Below, in pieces: positions 58,687-64,000 of a DNA stretch of 64,000 nt (position 1 is its first letter; the number at the start of each line of letters is the position of its first letter). The notes beneath the pieces were generated by a model that worked only from the letters and a program-made list of their open reading frames with translations, ran no database searches and was not told the DNA's origin. The position numbers were made by a program, and so were the translations under genes. The DNA is from Laguncularia racemosa (lineage: Eukaryota; Streptophyta; Magnoliopsida; Myrtales; Combretaceae): the NCBI GenBank assembly GCA_037954665.1, contig JBBMOL010000378.1, forward strand, positions 124,001 to 188,000, given 5' to 3'.

Positions 58687-59940
58687 ACCTTTTGTTATCT
58701 ATTTCCGGGTTCAACTTGTTTAATCAGAATTTATCCATAGCTGTTGATGTCGATTACTGTTCTTTCCTCTGGTATATACGGTTGTGTTGTGTCACCTATA
58801 ATTTGGCTGTACCACACAAGGAAATTCCATTCAGTTGATTTGGCATGCCATGTTTGTTGGAGTAAGACAGTGGACGAAAAGAAATCGCCATTTCCTTAAT
58901 CCAATGATCCGGCAGGCACATATCTCTTTGGCTGTACCTGCAGCTCAGATTTCAGCTGCTAGTGTAAAGGAGAGGAAAAGTTGTGGCCTTTGCCATGCAG
59001 AGTTATGTTATATTGCAGAACACATTTTTGGCTGTGGATGGGTATGATCCATTTCACTGTCAATAATGACTTTCTTCTTGCGTGGTTGAAGCTTGAAATA
59101 TTTATGCAGCACTTGTTGAAGTAGAGCAGTGCCTATATTGAACTAGCTCTTGAATCAGTTAGCGCTTTGAGCGAATGATGGAAAATATTAGGGTAACAAG
59201 CATTTTAAGATTACCTATTGCGAATTAAATTTGTCTGTCCGTGTAGATTAGTTTACACTATTTAAAAATTATATTATTCAAATGAATAAAAAAAAGCAAT
59301 ATTGTATATTTCTTTTTAGTTTTGTCCATCTAATGGCTATGTTAATGCTTCTTGAGCAAATAGTGTACTTATTGGTTATGAATCGAGACAGATGAAATCA
59401 GATGAGGATTAATAGAGTAGATCATATGCATTTTTGCTTACCTTCCATGAATATACAGTTATGCAACTAGAAGTAAAAACTATTTTACGATGTGGCGATT
59501 TTTTTAACTCAGAATAGCATACCATGCACAGAAAAATATTAGAATAAGTCGATTAGGGTGATTTGAAATAAAGTTGTAGTAAAAGTTTGGAATATTTTAT
59601 GTGGTATCATAGTTTAAGAAAACTGTATCATAATTTTATTTGAAGTCGCATATTGGCCATGTACACCAAGAAACACAGTAAGGCCTTTTTCGTACTCCCT
59701 TTTCCTTACATTTTTGCAAGTTTCTTTCTTTCTTTTTTATCATACTTCTTCTCGAGATAAGTTTTTGAAACCAATTCAATTATCCTTTGGAAATTGAAAC
59801 TTCATGAATTTATCATTACACATTATATTAATTCATATTGTAGATGAAGATAACAATGTATTCATTTTTTCTATAATTAATAGAATTGTAGATATTATAT
59901 GTCTACATATTGATAGTTTAATATATAAAAAAAAAATCAA
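58687..59940. other. RPT2 3' UTR and intergenic
   Basis: The first 300-400 bases are probably RPT2 3' UTR. Beyond that the DNA is AT-rich with no supported gene. Confidence 0.5.
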
Positions 59941-59954
59941 AATGCTTTTTTTTT

Positions 59955-60215
59955 GTATTTAGTTATTATGTATACTATATTTTACATAATAAGCAACACA
60001 TTAGTAATCAATATTGTAAAAGGTTATTAACAATATACATTTTTTAATTTAGTTATTATATATACTATATTATACATAATAAACAACCTATTAGTAATCT
60101 AATACTGTAAAAGGTTGTCAACAATATACATTTTCTTATATAATTGTTATGTATACTATTATATTACATCTATAACAACATATAGGTAACTTGATATCAT
60201 GAAAAGAAATTTCAA
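59955..60215. repeat. three-copy, ~90-bp AT-rich tandem repeat
   Basis: The phrase AGTTATTATGTATACTATAT recurs at about 59,961, 60,051 and 60,143, each followed by ACATAATAAACAAC-like and TAGTAATCTAATA-like phrases. The third copy is the most diverged. Confidence 0.75.
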
Positions 60216-60660
60216 CAATATTAACAATGTGGGACAAACTAAAAAGTATAAATAGTAAGTCCCATATTGTCAAGCTCCAAGTTGTATAACCATATATTCT
60301 TGCCGTGCATTCTAACAAATAATGATAGCATAAGGTCAATAGTTACTATTATACCATTAGTATACATAAGGCATCATATCCAAGCTAGTAGCATAAATAG
60401 AAGCAAACCACAACCACAATTAATCATAAGAAATAATGCTTCTTAATCTTTGAAGAACTGTTTGATACAATGAAATTATATCTTTTACAAAAGTCTAATT
60501 AGCTAAGTTACGACTCCTATAATTAGCTTAGCAAATTAATTATCATTCAGTACCCCCTTCCTTAGGCCTAAGTACTTGTAATTGCTAAACATTTTCATCC
60601 AAGTGTTGTGTGAATCCTACAAAGGTCTAGTAAGGATGAGTGAAATCACGTGCTTAGTAA
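60216..60660. other. intergenic, no feature seen
   Basis: AT-rich spacer between two small tandem duplications. No coding sequence is supported. Confidence 0.5.
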
Positions 60661-60668
60661 GTGGTGAG

Positions 60669-60880
60669 GGGAAAACATTATATATTAGGGAATCACTGAG
60701 AAGTAGCACCAATTCCCTTAAAGTGCAATGCAACAATCAAATACTATCCGCAAGATGTTGTCTAGTCCATTAAGGGAAAAACATTATATATTAGGGAATC
60801 ATAGACAATTAGCACCATGTCCTTTAAAGTACGTTGCAAAAATCAAATACTATTCGCAAGACATTGTTTGGACTGTTGTG
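60669..60880. repeat. 106-bp imperfect tandem duplication
   Basis: ACATTATATATTAGGGAATC occurs at 60,675 and again at 60,781. Each is followed by AGCACC, a CTTAAAGTGCAATGCAA-type phrase and ATCAAATACTATCCGCAAGA. The copies differ at many positions. Confidence 0.75.
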
Positions 60881-62529
60881 AGATTGGAGAAATTAACCCT
60901 ATTCTAATATGGATTTCAAGAAATTTCCATAACCATAGCAATAGCACACCCCCATTAAACTTAGGTCTATGCAATGAATCCCTTGTCCACCTAAAGACTG
61001 TTTTAGACCATCCCTATGATGGCTTCCAACCTAAGCGGTGAGTTCCTCTCCAATCATGTAGTTTCGCAGGGTTGGAAGAAGATAATCATTTGTACCTCAC
61101 CTAAGGGCATGTTTAGTATGCATGAGAATGCATAATGCAAAGGATGTAATGCATGTTCAATTTATTAGGTCAAGTTAATTCTTAATGCTGGTTTAACTTG
61201 GGTAATCAAAATAGCATAGCATTCCACACTATATGCATCACAACAAATCAAAACCAACTAGGTGGACTTAGCTACAACAATTAAGGCCACAAAAGCAATT
61301 AATTACAACTATAAGCAGTATAACGACATATAATCTCTTGTTTTAAAAATAGAATTGCTTTGAAGCAAGCCTCTTGGATGAGTTATGAGGTGCTTGACCG
61401 TCTTAGGTATACACAAAAATCCTACAAAATATAATTAAGTTAGTGTGATGAAAATGGAAGAACCTAGAATCTTTGCAAAAGGTTATACTTAAGGTTCTAC
61501 AAGATCTTTTGTTGCGATAGTTGTTTTATTTTTAGATTAGATAAAGCTTACTTCTTTTCTTATGAACTCAATAGTTCTTGATATGCTGTTGGAAATGGTT
61601 AAGTTGTGCAGTAAGAAAAAGTGTAGAAAATTTAGTAAATTTATGCAGTCATTTTGTAAAACTTAATATAATATTTATAACGGTACTTATTGTTATGGTG
61701 ATGATGAAATAATATTTTCGACTAGAATTTCTTCTAACCTTATGAAGTTATGGAAAAGGAAAGTTATTTGAAGTGGATTTGCATTATGGGCATGTATGAT
61801 GACAAAATAATTTCATAAGAAAATAATGTGATTTTTGTTAAATGATTGCTATTTTGCTCGAAATCGTCTATTGTAGATACCCAACCTTAAGTAAAATGAC
61901 TATATTTTATTTTAAGGACAAACTAAAGTCATTTTGCACCATAAATTGTTTGTTATATGGATTCATATTAAATCATGTAAAGCATTTTTTTTAAGGAATT
62001 CGTAACACATCTGTAGCAATGAATTTGATTAGCATATAACAAAATTTAATAAAAGAGAGTTAAAACGAGTATTTGCCACATATTATCATTATAATATAGT
62101 CAAAATAAGCAATGATAATAGATATAAAAATAATTATTTTTCTAGAAATTAATTATTTAATTGCAATTTTACTATTTTCTTCAAAAAGAAGCCTCAAAAT
62201 TCATAATGAATATAAGATACCTTATTAAATAGTAACATTAGCACCATAAAATTATAACTCATGTAAAATATCATGTGAAAAATTATGGTAATCTAATATA
62301 AGAAATAAATAAGATTTTCTAAATTCATTCTAAAACTAGCATTTTTTTTTTTTTTTGTAAAATAGGACTGAAACTTCCCAAAATTATTATAAATACCAAA
62401 CATGCAATATTACATTTCACTATAGTACCATAAAATAGTATAGGGATAAAGTACTTCAACTCAAATAGCATGACAAAATATATATATATAAAGAAATTAG
62501 AAAACCTAAAGCTTCTTGGCCACTAACCA
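60881..62529. other. intergenic, AT-rich
   Basis: No supported gene or recognisable transposon ends. Confidence 0.5.
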
Positions 62530-62537
62530 CTCAAACC

Positions 62538-63416
62538 TAGGGCTGGTAATTGTGGGGCGGATCCGCGGGTTAACCCGCTCCGCCCACAAAAATATGCAGC
62601 GCGGGCAAAAAAATTTGACCCGCAAAAGCTATGGGCCATTTTGGCCTGCGTCTGCGGGACGGGGCGGGCAGTTTCCGTCAGCGGCGGGCCAACCCGCCGG
62701 AAAAAAAAAAACCTATGCTGTGCAATTACTGTCCATAGTTCGGGAAGGCATGGTTCTTCCTCGTCCTTTAGAGGAAAAAAAAGAGGAAGATAGAGCATCT
62801 ACAGACGATGACGAAGACGATGAGAAAAACTGATTGTATACCGAGGACTACATTTAGGAGTTAGACTGAATAAGTTTTGCCAATGTTCATATATGGAATA
62901 CATGGTTACCAGTTTTCATATTACACAGGTAATAGTTGATACTCCCATTTTAGCCTTCAAATATAGGGACATCTGCCCTCCTACACCATCTTTTACCTGC
63001 TGTACATGCGAGTCGGGTTTTTTATGTAAGGAACCTCCCTAAAAGGAACAAGCACTTGTTTCCAAAATATTAGTCTTCATTCTTTAAAACAGTCATGTGC
63101 ATCTTTCCTTCATTTTCTTAATTGCATGTTAGTTTCTGGCAAATTCCAGATTATGTATCTTTGAGTTTACCTTACCTGAAGTTTCTGATCGTTTGTTTCT
63201 TAAGTTATAGTGTTGTGGTTTCTCAACTTTTGGTTGGGAATATGGAGTAGAGTAGTTATAACACTTTTTTAAAAAAAAAAATTATTGCGGGTCGTTGCGG
63301 GCCAGCCCGCATTGGCCTATGAGACGGGGCGAGCCGACTTTCTTGACCCACTAGACTTGCGGGCCAGCCTTCGACAACCTGCGGGCCGGCCCATTTGGCC
63401 CGCATTACCGGGTCTA
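62538..63416. mobile_element. non-autonomous hAT element, copy 2, with captured-like insert
   Basis: Terminal inverted repeats TAGGGCTGGTAATTGTGG and, reverse-complemented, TAGACCCGGTAATGCGGG. The perfect 8-bp target duplication is CTCAAACC (62,530-62,537 and 63,417-63,424). Ends of about 160 bp (left) and 135 bp (right) match copy 1 at 50,119-50,912, with the same GCGGGCC / GGCCCGC words and a 14-bp palindrome GCGGGTTAACCCGC (62,575-62,588). The middle is unrelated to copy 1. It begins with a plus-strand frame (SIVREGMVLPRPLEEKKEED, then an Asp/Glu-rich end and TGA at 62,831-62,833) that looks like the last exon of a host gene, followed by UTR-like sequence. No transposase is present. Confidence 0.88.
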
Positions 63417-63424
63417 CTCAAACC

Positions 63425-64000
63425 GCTGCCCGAGGGCTCCACCACCCACCATTGGTGTGTTGGCTTACCTTAAAAGGGAAGTAGGGGTGGATATAGAATC
63501 GTACTATTTGGAGGAAGGGGGTGGTGGGAGGGGTCAATTTACAATATTAAAATTAATATTAGAATTACTTAAAGAAAAATATTTATTTATCATTACAATT
63601 ATAATATATCTTATATACATAAAAATAAATATACACTCGACACGATCTAATACTATATAAAAATAATTTTAACTTCTTTTACGTTATAGTTACAAGTACT
63701 TGATATACTTTGTAAAAGGTAAAAAGAATAAATATTTTAGCATTTCATTAAGCATATGTATTAATCAAAATGTTACCATCAAGTTATAAAAAAATGGAAT
63801 CAAGATATAAAATTTGGATAAGTTCTATTGTTAACAAAAATAAATCATAAATATTAAAAAAAATTACAAGTAGAATGGAAATAATGATATAATATAAATA
63901 AAATAGTATTTTATAATTTTTGTACTAACTTTATAAGATTATTTCATTAGAAATTCCATAAATATATATATATATATGTTTTTTCAATATAAATGATTAG
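63425..64000. other. AT-rich intergenic, runs off window
   Basis: No supported feature. (TA)n runs near the end. Confidence 0.55.

Overview
This is a nuclear plant window from a eudicot. It is AT-rich, its genes are split by GT-AG introns, and it contains four recognisable plant genes with plant LTR retrotransposons and hAT elements between them. The species cannot be named from the sequence.

Layout: 0-7.5 kb is repeat-derived intergenic DNA, with the 5' part of a decayed Ty3/gypsy gag on the minus strand at the left edge and a possible MULE transposase relic near 4.1-4.5 kb. A seven-exon pectate lyase gene (plus strand, 443 aa) lies at 7,652-13,743. A ten-exon class-P alcohol dehydrogenase gene (plus, 383 aa) lies at 18,441-21,738. 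A probable solo gypsy LTR (minus) covers 23,268-25,557.

The centre (25,858-41,054) is one nested retrotransposon. A Sirevirus-like Ty1/copia element (minus strand, 1.4-kb LTRs, perfect ATTAT target-site duplication, env-like third ORF) has lost its reverse transcriptase core. A CRM/Reina-like Ty3/gypsy element (plus strand, 32,448-38,276) is inserted in its gag region. The gypsy polyprotein is one continuous frame broken by seven nonsense codons and no frameshift.

Right of this: a small secreted glycine-rich protein gene (43,658-43,984); a 1.43-kb element made of two ~566-bp inverted arms that each carry tRNA-like A and B boxes (45,791-47,220); a decayed Tekay/Del-type gypsy gag-protease with PBS and LTR on the minus strand (about 47,330-51,885), its LTR split by a hAT element; the six-exon gene for 26S proteasome ATPase RPT2 (plus, 444 aa, 54,007-58,686); and a second hAT element of the same family (62,538-63,416). 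The two hAT copies share only their ends and carry different internal sequence, which suggests gene-fragment capture.

The four host genes (cell-wall pectin cleavage, fermentative ethanol metabolism, a putative wall protein, protein turnover) show no sign of working as one pathway. All sequence comparisons were made by eye.
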